DNA of 64,000 bases from Enchytraeus crypticus. Taxonomy: Eukaryota > Annelida > Clitellata > Enchytraeida > Enchytraeidae. The notes beneath the pieces were generated by a model that saw nothing but the letters and a program-made list of their open reading frames with translations, made no database searches and was not told the origin of the DNA. Below, piece by piece: positions 34,291-46,199 of this stretch. The DNA is taken from contig CAJHZI010000550.1 in the NCBI GenBank assembly GCA_905160935.1, positions 272,501 through 336,500 of the forward strand, in the 5' to 3' direction. Numbering within the stretch: position 1 is the stretch's first letter; each line of letters starts with the position of its first letter. The translations under genes were made by a program, and so were the position numbers.

Positions 34291-34987
34291 TTACAAGTTT
34301 AAAATTAGTCTTCTATCTCTCCAGTCAATTCCTATTCTTTTTAAGATATTCATCATCATTATCCAATAAATCCTGTCAAAGGTCTTCTCGAAGTCTAAAA
34401 AGCATACAAAAACGTCATTTCCATATTCTAAGCTTCTTTGGCAAAGAACCCGCATTACCCCTATTGCTTCTCTTGTGTCGCATCCTTTCCTAAAACCAAA
34501 TTGTGTCTTGCTCAGTATCATCCCTGCTATAAACTGAATGCCATTATTTAATATCTTTAATAAGATCTTCGATGCATGAGGTATTAAAGCTGATTGTTCT
34601 GTAATCTGAACACTCCACAGCATTGGCTTTTTTGGGAATTGGAATCATCACTGACTTGGTAAAGTCGTCTGGCCAAATACTTGTACTGTACACTTCCATA
34701 CATACCTCCACTAACTTTTTGAGTGTTTCTCCTTCCAACATTTTCAAGAATTCTGCTGGGATTTCATCTATTCCGGCTGCCTTCTCCTTCTTCATACTGT
34801 TAATTACAGAATAAATTTCCTCCTTCATTACATCGGGGTCCCTTTTATCGTCTTCTATGACATTCTCTTCTTCTATTTTAAAATCCTTTTGAACTGGTTT
34901 CCCAGCCTTATACAATTCCTCTACATATTCTCTCCATCTTTCTTTTACTTCTTTCAGCTCTGTCTTTAATTCCCAATCTTTATCCAT
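34291..34987 (-). pseudogene. LINE reverse transcriptase remnant (fingers and palm)
   Basis: Two overlapping frames, 34987-34544 and 34623-34291, meet at a frameshift near 34600. Motifs: M-K-K-E-K-A-A-G-I-D-E-I-P, P-I-P-K-K-A-N, Q-F-G-F-R-K-G-C-D-T-R-E and V-C-F-L-D-F-E-K-T-F-D. The catalytic F-A-D-D box lies further on, beyond another break. Confidence 0.85.
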
Positions 34988-35470
34988 TATACTAATGTTC
35001 TTTGCATCTCCTTTATTTTTCTTATTGTTTCTTGTTAATATCCTGACTTCCTGGTATAATAGATCGGACCTCCCTCTTCTATCATATTCTGCTAAATCAT
35101 CACACTTTCACTCCACCAATGATCTTTTGCTTTGTCTGTAATTCTTCTAAGTTCATTGTTAGGCTTCTATATTTCCTTCGCCCATGACTGGTGTCAATAC
35201 TTCTCCATTTCCTCCCTTCATCCATTTTGTCTAGCATCTCGCTTGTGATCCAAGGTTTTTTAGCTGTATTTGTTTTAAGAATGCCATACACTTCTTTTGC
35301 ACCTATTTTAATAGCTTCCTTTAGCTGACACCATCTTTCATTTACCCCTGTTCTTTCGTAGTCCTTCAATTGCTTGACTTTTCTTTCCACTGCTTCCTGA
35401 AACTGACTTCTTTTCTCGTTCAATCCATTCAAACTCCATCTCTTACTGCTTTTCTTCTTCAGTATTTTCT

Positions 35471-36025
35471 TCAGCTGAAGCCTACTTTTGCCATTACTAG
35501 ATTGTGGTCTGAATTAATATCGGCTCCTGGATAAGCCCTTGAATTTTTCACACTATTCCTGTACCGTTGCTTTATCAGAATATAATCTATCTGGTATCTT
35601 CCCTCGTTTCCGGTGCTTCCTGGTTTCTTCCATGTGTAACGCCTTCTCTTCTCATGTTTGAACCAAGTGTTGGACACCACTAATCTCATTCTATTGCAAA
35701 AGTCAGCCAATTTCTGTCCTCTCTCATTTCTTTTTCCTAGACCATATTCCCCAACTTCATTTCCATCTCTCCCTTCACCCACCACCGCGTTCCAATCCCC
35801 CATAACTATCACTTGATCTGTGGCTTTTTCTCCTTTAATCATTCCTACTATTTTTTCGTACATCGCTTCAATTTCCTCATCCTCTGAGGCTGATGTAGGC
35901 ATGTAGATTTGAAAAAACACCAAATCTACTGGATCTGCTTTGATCCGCACTAACATCAGTCTGTCACTGCATGTAGAATAGTGCATTCTATAGAATATAT
36001 TTCGATGCACATGTTCCATATTCAC
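35471..36025 (-). pseudogene. LINE endonuclease domain remnant
   Basis: 184-codon frame with motifs of the exonuclease-endonuclease-phosphatase fold: Q-I-Y-M-P-T, the M-G-D-W-N-A box, R-Y-Q-I-D-Y-I-L and S-D-H-N-L-V near the end. These supply the catalytic Asp, Asn and His residues of LINE endonucleases. The N-terminal strand with the first catalytic Asn/Glu is missing, so nicking activity is unlikely. Confidence 0.85.
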
Positions 36026-36039
36026 GACAGGACATTTTT

Positions 36040-38080
36040 ATCTGTCCTTGAACAAATTACTATTAATCAAAAATCAGCCCTCGTAGAGTATAGTACAAAT
36101 TATGCGCTAACAGGACCGAGTCCGTAACAAATAAAGACAGATTGATTTACACCGCGGCTAACCCAGGGTCTGCCTTGCTTGGCTTGTCGGCGCTGAAATT
36201 GATCGCACACCACCGGGACGTTAAATACTATACAATGGGCACAAGATAAAAGTGTCGTACGGTACATTTCAATATTTTATATTCCGCCAATATAAAGCGT
36301 CCCCTGGTGCCTACTAGCACATACCTATAGCGCGTCGTTATATATCATGCTCATGCTCTCATATGGTTCCCTCCATCGAACAACAACTCAATCCCGTTAC
36401 AATATGCCTATGGTAACTATTGTAACTGGTCATCTGTGAGCGCGTCTTAATAAAAATCTAAACCAGCACACTTTAACACTTAGGCTTTATAATTGAAAAT
36501 GTAATTACTTCATTATATTTAAGATAAGTTTTATCTATGAGGAATAAAAGAATAAATTTCAGCTAATCAATCAGTATCTGATATTGAAAGCTTAGCAGTT
36601 ACAGTTATAATTGAAATACTGGATAAGAGTAAGGTTCTCACACTTACTCATCCATTAATTATTGAAGACTTAATCAATAACTAATGAATAGTAGAATGTC
36701 AAGACATAACAACATATTTTAAATTATACATTATACACAATTTTTTCTGCACTAATTAATGAAAGTAATAGCGCAATTATTGGACAGCTACAAGATGGCA
36801 GAACTGTTTCACTGTTAGTGTACACTGTCTCACTGTTAGTGTTAGTGTACACTGTCTCACTGTTAGTGTTAGTGTACACTGTCTCACTGTTAGTGTAGAG
36901 TATTCCTCTACTAAGGCAATACAAATAAGAGAGACATTAATGTTACATATTGACATATCAATTTTTTAAATTGTAACACGTACCAATCCCAATTAGATAT
37001 ACAAGTAAACATATCATTTATCTCTATATTTATGTATAATAGAGTAACAATGCTTGTGCTTAAAGCGAGATTTAGTTGGCGATACTGTGATGTCTTCTGA
37101 TAGTGTATTCAGATATTTTGGACCACTTTCAGGATATTTTAGGCAAACATACTCCATAATAGTTTAAGGAAGACTTTGAAAAATAGCTGAAAAGAAAAGT
37201 ATTCTTTTCTCCTGCGGCTAGCGAAGGTGAAAAGAACTAGAAGAGTTCGGTTCGAACGAATTCTGGGTTCGGGTTCTGTTCGGGTTCGGCCAGATGCTGA
37301 GTTCGGTTTGGTTCGGCCAAAATTCCAGATTTTAGAGTTCGGTTCGATTCCCATCTCGAACTGTGATATCTTCTGATAGTGTATTCAGATATTTTGGACC
37401 TCATATTTTAGGCTCTTTTTCTCTAACTAGTGTACGAAGCAGTTTAGCAGTAAAGTAGCTTACAGTTCTTACGTTGTATACGAATTAGAACTATAACTAA
37501 TTCCTATGAAGTATCATTTCCTTTGTCGTAAACTATAAGACTTTAAACTGTGGAAGACGTTTAAAGTCATTATTTGAAGTGAAACAAGATATTGTTGCAC
37601 CGTTGTGTTTTCCTGGTCTGTGTATGGGACACTGAATATTAGACCAACTATTACTCTGCACGTGCCGTAGGAGGCAACAAAGCATAAACTCAGGAAGGAA
37701 TCATCTCAGAAGCCATATATTTTCATGTTTTGTAGGAATATATTACTCATATATTATATGATACATAAGGTAGGGTAAGGGCATGAAATAGATCCAAAGT
37801 TTCTATTTCTATGTTTCAGAAATAGCTACACAAATTATCAATATTGAATGAAAAAGTTAATCACGCTACAGATAGCAGTGAAATTGTCTATTCATATAGT
37901 AACCCTAGATAAACAGTGAATCAAGGGAACATAATAGTCAGGACGATAGAATATTGTGATTCAGTATATTTCGTGAAACTACATAAAATAAAACTACACA
38001 AAAAACTAGTAGTAGACAATGTATGCAACAACAGTAACTAGATGCTAAGAATAATTATGTATGTGATTAGTATCTGTATG
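36040..38080. other. ZnfD intron, part: small repeats, no gene
   Basis: Contains a minisatellite of about 27-30 bases at 36803-36895 (cactgttagtgttagtgtac type, three units), a TTCGG-rich stretch at 37230-37345 and an R2-like scrap at about 37660-37725. The phrase gtgatgtcttctgatagtgtattcagatattttgg occurs twice (about 37087 and 37365), here shown split: gtgatgtcttctg then atagtgtattcag. Confidence 0.55.
36803..36895. repeat. Short minisatellite, about 3 units
   Basis: Units of about 30 bases built on cactgttagtgt and gtacactgtct. The frame on the minus strand, N-S-E-T-V-Y-T-N-T, is repeat-derived. Confidence 0.8.
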
Positions 38081-38084
38081 GTAT

Positions 38085-38885
38085 GATAAGAACCTGATCT
38101 CAGAGTGGATGTGATATTTAAACGTCTCAGTACAACTGAGCAGTTACATAGTTCTGGTATTGGATATCCTTTGCTTACACCTGAGCAAATACAACAACAT
38201 TTCATGATAAAGTATCATAATACCGTACTGAGAGCATCTCATCATGCTGATTAATAAAATAGTACTACTATGGATATCAATCTTGTAAAATTTGTTTCAT
38301 TCATTATAATAAATAGCTATATAACTATAGAGGCGACATGGACCTGCCAGTAGGCATGCATTAAGAGAGAGAGAGAGATATAACTATATAATCAGAATTA
38401 ATGTTGAGTTTCATTTAGCATATTTAAAGTTAGAGTGATGTAGTGCAAGAAAGTGAATGTACTTTGTTAAGTTTCTCAAAAAAACATAAATTTTAAAATC
38501 TCTCATACTGGGTTTTTAATTACAAAGTTAAATCATTATTTGAAATATGTAGCAATTATGTATTTGAATAAAATCCCTTTAACCTAATTTTTATTTTAAC
38601 GGAATTTATATAGGCTTCAATGTGTTTCAATAAGGTAAACGGCAAAAAAATGGGCATAGCTATTTCTATTTTTAAAATTGCCAGTACGTCACCTTGGTTT
38701 TTGATACAAAAGTGAGTAAAAAAGTGAGCATTTGTACATAATATGTCACTAGGAATAACATTTTCCAACTAAAGAAGTAAGGAACCACACCTACTATTCT
38801 ATGTTTCAAGGATTTAAATTTATCAAATGTCTAATTATTCTCAGCGCAAGAATCAATATGAAGTATTCAATGTATGGAGCATCTG
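38085..38885. repeat. Intronic duplication shared with 17038-17790
   Basis: Includes the conserved block at 38085-38180 and a LINE 3' scrap with GA tail at about 38335-38375 (plus). The shared LINE scrap shows that it predates the duplication. Confidence 0.72.
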
Positions 38886-39289
38886 TTAGTTAACCAGCAG
38901 CAAAATTAACGTCTGAAAAAGTCTGAACAATAGTTTAACCAGCAACAGATGAGTGATTAATTGATTAAAAAGAGTTCGTAAATGAGGGTATAAATTTGAA
39001 ACCTGTTACTTCCTCATTCAGTTTGTTATTGTTTTGGTGAGAGATTAAACCATCCACTATGAGAAAGAGAGTAATAATTAATAATTGCTATTTAGCAGAA
39101 TTATTCTTGAAATTGATGGGTCTATTAGCTCCTAAATTTTGTTTGGTTTTATTATTTAATTTTGCTTTTGGAATCAATTAATAATAATGCTAATCATACT
39201 TATGATATATAGTACAATTTCTGTACACTGACTTCAAAGTAAGATTTTATACCACTCAAATGTTAACATTGTTAGTCACCTTTTGTTTA

Positions 39290-39600
39290 ATTAACATTAT
39301 TATTTGCCCATTAACTTTAACATTTAATTAACTTCATCTTTAATTATTTAAACTCTTAATTATTATTTATTATTATTAAAAATAACTAATTATTATTTTA
39401 ATTAATTAATTATTATTAATTATTATTAAAAATAATTAATTATTATTAAAAATTATTATTAAAAATAAATAATAATAATAATTAATTATTATTTAAAATA
39501 ATTAAATATTATTATTAATTATTAATAATAATAATTATTAATTATTAATTACAATATTTAATTACTATATGTTTAATTAATGTCTACTTAAATTATCATT
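39290..39600. repeat. AT-rich low-complexity region
   Basis: Almost pure A and T with irregular aattattatt motifs and many short inverted repeats. No gene. Confidence 0.85.
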
Positions 39601-40183
39601 AAATTAACAATGTTATTCACCCATCGTATATTAAGATATCAAAGCAATACATTACTTCACACTGTATTTATGAGATTGACCTTATACTTCACATAATTAC
39701 ACTGATATCTACACAACAACTATGTAGATAATGTAAAACAATGGACCAAAATGTTGCATAATGAAGTATGCATCAATTGTTAGAAATTTATATATAGAAA
39801 TTTATTTATAATTTATTTAATTGGCAAGCATATCAAATAGTGTAAATTACGAGTGTGAAACACTATTATTTACTATCCCGATGTGTCTGAAATAAAACAT
39901 AAGCTGAATGTTATTGGCTCATCTACTGTATATATGGACTACTCTAACAACTGATATCTTAAAATGTTAAAATGGTAATTAATTGGCAATACACAGTAGC
40001 CTCTCCAAACATACAGATTAAGTTAATAAAATGCTTCTTACATTATTTTCTCGTTTAGAACTGAGTACTAACTCGCTCAACCATCGATCAAGTCATGCAG
40101 CAAAATATCTCAAAAATCAAACGCTGTCATAACTATGTATTTCTCATCCTCTTATATATGATATTAATGCAAAACTCTTTTAC

Positions 40184-40313
40184 CTTCTAATATACTGGAG
40201 CATCCAACTGATAAATCATTATCTCTCAGCAAAGAACATGCAATAAAATCTTCATTCACAGCATAGACACCTGAGATTTTAGGCTCAAGCTTGCTATTGA
40301 TTGACTCTGACAT
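40184..40313 (-). CDS. ZnfD leader exon
   Basis: ATG at 40311-40313, donor GTAAAA below 40184; 43 codons plus one base, phase 1. The peptide begins MSESINSKLEPKISG and ends CSSILE. It is the most diverged leader: S-K-L-E has lost the hydrophobic residue before Lys and no second motif remains, so SUMO-acceptor potential is weakened. It pairs with the ZnfD finger exon across an intron of about 7 kb that contains the longest LINE copy. No other leader lies between them. Confidence 0.65.
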
Positions 40314-40399
40314 ATTTGACAATTATTAATAATTCTGCAAAATATTGCTTCGGTATTCAAAGAGGCCATCTGCAGTTTATATGAAAAAACGACAATATG

Positions 40400-41380
40400 T
40401 AATACCTACAATGTAAACACAGTACAACAAACGTAAAATATAGTTAGGCCTATTAATAAATAGTATAGGCCTCTTTAGCTTATACGTCCATACAAATATA
40501 GTAGTATGTGAAAACAAACCTAGAATAAGATATAAATTCTACAGCACAGTAGATTCCATATTCAGAAAATTTCATAAATATAAGAACACATGAATGCGGG
40601 GAGAGTTCAATACTAAAACTGATGATAGATATATGAAATATACAGAAAATTTGGGAAGATTTGGAAACTACAAAACAAACAGCAATGGGTTAGCACTAAT
40701 AAATTCTGCATACCAATATAATTCAGTTTTAATCAATATGTTATTTGAGCATAAAGTGACCCACAGAACAACATGAGAGTGCCCAAGAAATAATTATAGG
40801 AGTGTAAAGCTTTAAGAAACCACATAGACTATATAATTGCAGATATAAAACATAGATTTAGTAATATAAGCTCATATGGAGATTCTTCACAGATTCTGAA
40901 TATAACTTAGTTATAACAAGAATGAAACTTAAGAAATATTTAAAATATGTTCTTAAAATAAAGGTTATAAATAAAAAGACAATGGGCCAAAAAGTTAAAA
41001 GATTCTGATATCCGAAAGAAATACAAAGATAAAATGGAAAATATACGAGAAACTTACCATACGATGTAACTGAAAACAATTGGGTAGCATAATAAACTAT
41101 ACAGGAGAAGTAAAGACTACTAACAGGATGGTAGACCAAGTCCAACTCGTCAAATTCTATCAACTTCTCATTTCGCAATGTACCCAAATAACTAAATGAA
41201 CACACATGCTGTAATATAAATAGCAATTAGCAATGTAAAACAGATTTCCTAGATCACAATTTGCTGATGACTTCGGATGAATTCTTTTTGGAAAAAAATA
41301 AGATTAAATATGGCCATGTTTACAAACTAAACTTGTTCAAGCTTCTGTATTTTTATTTAAAGTATTTTTTTTAGTTGTAC
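40400..41380. other. Region upstream of ZnfD, nothing supported
   Basis: AT-rich sequence between the minus-strand cluster and the plus-strand duplicated block. It probably contains the ZnfD promoter, but no element can be identified. Confidence 0.4.
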
Positions 41381-42170
41381 GGTTACACCATGACAACATG
41401 GGAAAGCCCTAGAAATCTAGATAAAAATTCAAATTGTTTTATTAATAACAAACTAAAACTACAAACAAGAAAGTGGAAGATAAATAAAAGTTAGAAGATT
41501 CTGATATAGATAAGAAATATACGGAAACAATGGAAAACAAATTGGAAAATTTACAAGGAGAATGTACCTGGAAACTAGTAGTCTAATTTTAAGCAACAAA
41601 ATAAAGAGACAGGTACGATGGCTCGTCCAGATGAAGACATTCTAGGATTTAAAAATAAAAAGCCTATTCAAATAATTATGAGATAGTATACTTTCCTAAA
41701 AGCAGAGAGATATCAGAGCTAGAATAGGGGCCCTACAAGTAGAAACAAATGTAGACAGTAAGAAAATAGGCTACCAAAGAAAGAAAATTTCATAAAGGAA
41801 ATAGAAAAGATTCTAAAAGAAGATCTGAAAATATAAGAAAAAAGAAAATCGAATAATTTAATAAAAGAAATATCTCAAAGTATTTCAAGCAATGAGGAAC
41901 ATTTATAAAATCACACCTAAGGATAAAACATTCATATAAGAACATGGTCAATATTAGCTGTCACTAAAGATGAAACAACTGAAATTATAACACATCATTT
42001 GAAGAATATATTCAATAAAAATATAGACGACAATATAATTGGAACAGAGCCAAAAAATGAAGATTCCTAAGAAGGTGTTTGATATCATCATGAATGGATT
42101 TTTCGATAAAGCTGCATTTAACTATCCTTCCAAACACACAACATGTAGGCTATAGTGTACTATATGTCAT

Positions 42171-42465
42171 ACTACGTTGAACGGAGGGATTAGCGCACTA
42201 ACGGCGGGATTAGCGCACTTGGTTAGTTGCGCGTCAATTATCGAAGTTAAGCTGCATCGACCTCGGTTAGTACTTTGTGGGTGACCACCTTGGAAGAGTA
42301 AAAGCTTAGGAAGGAAAAAATCCCAGGGTGATGGAAGGTTATTCTTAAATCCGCGCCGGCTGCAATTGATGTGCCATCAAAAGGCAACGATTACTAATAA
42401 CCATGGAGAGGAAGGAGGAAATGGGTCTTAAACAAGCATCTGTGCTGCCTGACCCAGTGCGCCGT
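42171..42465 (+). repeat. 5S-rRNA-derived SINE, copy 2, with target duplication
   Basis: Flanked by tatgtcat at 42163-42170 and 42466-42473. The aligned position in the right duplicate (about 53570-53590) lacks it. The part 42241-42294 follows 5S rRNA (tcgaagttaagc, ctcggttagtactttg, gtgggtgaccacctt). A tRNA-A-box-like ttagcgcacttggttag precedes it, and the unit gcgggattagcgcact is doubled at the head. Confidence 0.82.
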
Positions 42466-42595
42466 TATGTCATCACCAGCTGATATGATAAGAAGAAGTT
42501 GTTATTGTTGATAAAGAAGTAGCATTAAGCTTTGTTGGTAAATATGCAATATTAATTTTTAATGATAATAACAGTAATAATAACAATTAGAGTGT

Positions 42596-42835
42596 TAAAA
42601 AAATTAAACACGCATTATAGTGAATAATCAACTATGTTGATATTATCACTTTTAAAACCACATGTTTAATCCGTTAGGCAATTTAGACAATTTTCCGTAT
42701 AACCAGTCCAGTGAATGTCCGAGGTTTTACTCAGATCAGCGCGGCCGGGATTCGAACCCACGAGGGTTCAATTCACCGCAGGATTTGTCATTTAAAACTT
42801 CATGACGTTACCCCTACGCTATTGAGACATTGCTA
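42596..42835 (-). repeat. SINE1 copy
   Basis: B box on the minus strand at 42747-42759 (gggttcgaatccc), A-box-like tagcgtaggggta near 42815-42830, body as in the other copies. The matching copy in the right duplicate is at 53690-53925. Confidence 0.8.
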
Positions 42836-42837
42836 CT

Positions 42838-42955
42838 GTCATCAATGACAACATCGAGCACTATTGAGACAAAATCAAGCCGGCGAGCAAAAAGAAGGTC
42901 CAAAACGGTGCAAATTCCAAAATCCAGATAATCAGTCCAAAGTTTATTTCATTCT
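42838..42955. repeat. Dispersed repeat shared with 9835-9960
   Basis: Same 120-base sequence with caagccggcgagcaaaaa, directly abutting a SINE1 copy. Confidence 0.7.
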
Positions 42956-42959
42956 TATC

Positions 42960-43075
42960 ATAAATAAAGTAAAAGTTATCAGGCTTTATAGTGGAATGAT
43001 GAACTATGCTGATATCTATCACTTTTAATACCATTTGTTTAAACCGTTAGGCAATTTAGTCCAGTCGTCAATGAC
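42960..43075 (-). repeat. Partial SINE1 copy
   Basis: Only the 3' half of the family is present (tgaactatgctgatatctatc, accgttaggcaatttagtcc), without the B box. Confidence 0.6.
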
Positions 43076-44089
43076 AACATCGATCACTATTGAAGGAAGC
43101 ATTGGAGGCTTGTTGTAAAGTGTGGAGAAATTGTAAGAATATAGCAGAGCTTTAGATAATAATGAAGTCTTTATTTTATAAAATGATTCTGTGTTACCCT
43201 ATTGGAAGATTTAAATCTGGCTGAGCTTTCCACTAAATCTCTTCATAAGCTCATTTTGGCAGCGTAACTCTCGTAGTTATTTAAATCAAACTGTGATTCA
43301 TTGTTTCCATGAAAATAAAATTTATTCTATGTCAGCTAGAGATCAGAGATAACTTACTTCCCTTTTTGCTTACTTTGCCCTCAAATATTGGACATTTTTG
43401 CATCCTCTAAGAATGTGGTTCTTTAATTTTGTGTTGTTTGATTGGGTTTGCTGTGAAATTTATTTATTGTACTGTAATGTTGATCCAACATTACAAAGTA
43501 GAGAGATATGTATTTCACCCTTTCAGCACTACCGGACGTATATATATACGTCACAGTACTATACTGTCAGACGTATATATACGTCCAACATCTGATAAAA
43601 TTAATATAGCAGCCCATACACTGCAGTATCAGAGCAATGACTTGTTTCAACACTTACAGTATAGTTCAAGCTTTCTATTCATGTCAAACAATAGATTGTC
43701 AGTCTCTCACAGCCCAAGTTATAAAACTTTTCTTCATTTGATAAATACCTTTATTTTCCATATTTGATTATAAATATAGAAACCCAATATAAAATGAAGA
43801 ATAATATATATTTTAGAAAGAGTATAAGAAGAAATCTCTCCAATTTATCTTGTCATGAAAAAAATTCACTCAAATTGATCTTATTTCAGTTCTTTATAAG
43901 TAATAATTTATAATTTCTGAATCTGCATATGATAAATTTATGCGGTGAGTAATATCATGAAGTAAAATAAGATGGCATAATATAATATCTTGTATTATGC
44001 GCTATAATCTTACAAAATACACATTTTATGTGTGTTTGCATGGGTAATTAGACCTTTCCTAATTGCTGTGCATAATATTAATTTTTTCG

Positions 44090-44310
44090 AAGCAAATATG
44101 CCGCACCAGAACAGTTTGGATCACGAATCCTCACTTCTCCGCAAAGGTCGCCTGCATCCTATTTCAAGAAGCAGTCTATGTTCTTGCTTTGTGCAGGTCG
44201 GATGGTTGTATGCATAGTTTTGAACTTTATTCTGGTATCAAGCTCTGGCTGCGTAGGCCCTATACAGAAAAAAAGACGTTTGGCTGTGAAGTTCTGTGCA
44301 TCAAGTGATA
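44090..44310 (+). pseudogene. Remnant of piggyBac-type transposase
   Basis: Frame with L-C-R-S-D-G-C-M-H-S-F-E-L-Y-S-G, corresponding to the segment between two catalytic Asp residues in piggyBac transposases. The following T-E-K-K-T-F-G-C-E-V stretch is plausible but unplaced. No full-length frame exists. Confidence 0.5.
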
Positions 44311-44444
44311 TTTATGCTTTGATATCCCAGTATATAGCCAAATTTCAACCGAGTGAACTAAATGTCGGATGAGATCTAAGGCAGCATTTCATGAAGCCGA
44401 TGCATATCCATGAATACACCATCAGAATGCGAAGTCTTCTTCTA

Positions 44445-44640
44445 TTGCACTGCCTAACTGCAGGTCCATGGCATATAATTCTTCCAACCAATTCTATCCT
44501 CGGCCTTCCTTTCCATCTCTATACATGAATATGTTATCAGATCATCCAGCATCCCTTGTCTCGGTCTTCCTCTAAATCTTTCCCCTTGCCTTTTTCCTTT
44601 TATTACATCCTTTACCAATACTCCCATACCATCTATGAGG
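44445..44640 (-). mobile_element. RTE-like LINE 3' fragment nested in the piggyBac-like element
   Basis: Minus-strand G-R-P-R-Q-G-M-L-D-D-L and Y-M-P-W-T-C ending, then plus-strand attgcactgcctaactgcag at the 3' end. Its position between the piggyBac-like ends shows a later insertion. Confidence 0.75.
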
Positions 44641-45706
44641 AGTAGACAAGACGAACTAGCTTCTGCAGTCTTGTTTGCTGTCACAAATCGCAAAGCTGAT
44701 TCAAGAAGCCAGGCCTTCACTTTTTGCAGCGAGCTGTACCCAATGCTCTCTAGGTGTATAATAGAAACAGACATATTTTGCTTCCAAGTTTTATGAACTG
44801 CGCATTTGAGTACCTTGCTGGTGGACTGATTGAGGAAATTATGGAGCTGGGTGCACTAGAATAGGTGCCCGTGTTGTTGTCGTCATTTATGATGACGTAA
44901 ATGAGGACAACCAGCACAGAGACGCCGAGATGTTTCGACAAAAGTGTGCACTCCAAAATCCTTTGCGTCCACATCTCGTCATCTAAATCCTCAATGCTGA
45001 TGATTGTCTGTGAAAAAGTGGAATAAGTCGAAACAAGAACAAATTGAAGCTTACTGCTTGCATAAATAAGGCAGCGCTACTTTTTATTCATTTGCTTATC
45101 CAAACAATCAGCTCAGACGTTTATTTTGATTAGAAATTGTGTAATGTACTAAATGTAATCAAGAAAAGTATAATTTTTGTCTAAATACAATTACTGATAA
45201 TTATGAAATGCGGGATGTTTGAATTTTCGAAACTGTAATTGTGTGAAGTGGCATTTTCTTTAGTTTATCGAATTGATATTGCTATAAAATGGTGTTTTCT
45301 ATTTTTAGAAACATAATTTTATATTATATAAAGAATGTCATGCTAATAAATAAGCATAAATATACTTAAAGAATTGATGCCTTAATGATTATATTGAATT
45401 TTACTCTAGTATTCTGTGAAAAATTTATGTGACAAGAACTAAAGCGCGCAAAATAAAAATAGCTCAAAATGTTAAAAAGCTAATTAAAAAATACAAGCCA
45501 GTATTTAAGAGCTCATTTAGAATATAATGGCAGTGCTGAAAGGGTTAAGCTAGTTGAAATTGTGAATTCTAATTTGTGCATTTTTATCATCCTAGGTATC
45601 TGCTGATTTTGCTTCTGCCTTGGGAATATTTGAAATTTTCACACTATTTAGTTGTGTAATTTAGTATTTATCTACAAGTAACATTTTTCTGATTGAATTT
45701 TTACAG

Positions 45707-45909
45707 CCCCAATATACAGTGAACCATTACATAATTGTTCTACATCATTTAATTGTTCTACACTACAATGTCTGAATCAATTGATGTCAAACTTGAGCCT
45801 GAAGAGTCAACTGCCTGTGGTGTGAGTGAAGATTTGATTTCACATTCGTCACTGGAATATAGTAATTTATCACCAGGATGTTCCAGTCAATCAAAGATAA
45901 AATGTGAAG
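45707..45909 (+). CDS. ZnfE leader exon
   Basis: Exon bounded by the acceptor tttttacag (45706) and the donor GTAAGA (45910). Coding begins at ATG 45768, because the frame upstream has stops; 142 nt, 47 codons plus one base, phase 1. The peptide begins MSESIDVKLEPEEST and ends QSKIKCE. V-K-L-E and I-K-C-E fit the SUMO-acceptor consensus. Joined to 50701 it reads E-G-V-T-D-F. The acceptor before the start codon shows that at least one upstream untranslated exon exists. Confidence 0.85.
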
Positions 45910-46199
45910 GTAAGAATACATTATACATGTATAATATATAAAAATGTTAGTATGTACCTAGTTGTACCAAAGGTGAACTGTACCTTATACATATCTGTCT
46001 TATATTTTAATAGCCTAGTATAACAGAAAATTTCACTTTCACTTAGGAAAGTGAATGATGAAGGGCTTAGAAATTTTTAGAATAGCTCTTGAAATACTAT
46101 GTTTGCTTTGAGATACATTATTGATGGCTCAATAATGTTAATAAAGGATTAATATTAATTAATAATGAATTAATTTATTAACAATTTATTAATATGGTA

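Larger units (their letters stand above)
33355..36025 (-). mobile_element. RTE-like LINE, longest copy
   Basis: Minus-strand element with, in coding order, an apurinic-type endonuclease (36025-35471), a linker (about 35432-35100), a reverse transcriptase (about 34987-34291 and the F-A-D-D box near 34100-34110) and a C-terminal region (33989-33366). It ends at plus-strand ttagtgcactgcctactggc. Stops and frame changes separate the parts, so this copy is dead. The 5' end is truncated near 36030. The endonuclease type and RT layout place it near the RTE/BovB group, to be confirmed by phylogeny. It lies in the ZnfD intron. Confidence 0.85.
43518..45544 (+). mobile_element. piggyBac-like DNA transposon, degenerate
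   Basis: Starts ccctttcagcactacc and ends with its inverted copy (ggcagtgctgaaaggg), 15 of 16 bases matching. The right flank is TTAA (45545-45548); the left flank is TTCA, one change from TTAA. The aligned place in the right duplicate (about 54862-54868) lacks the 2.0 kb, so this is an insertion. The left end goes on with cgtatatatacg palindromes. A frame at 44130-44310 reads A-L-C-R-S-D-G-C-M-H-S-F-E-L-Y-S-G, which resembles the conserved core of piggyBac transposases. The element is dead and itself carries a LINE scrap. Confidence 0.75.

Noticed and set aside
40594..40776. 60-codon frame near the ZnfD leader as an extra exon
   Set aside because: It is on the opposite strand, with no splice signals or similarity to other family exons.
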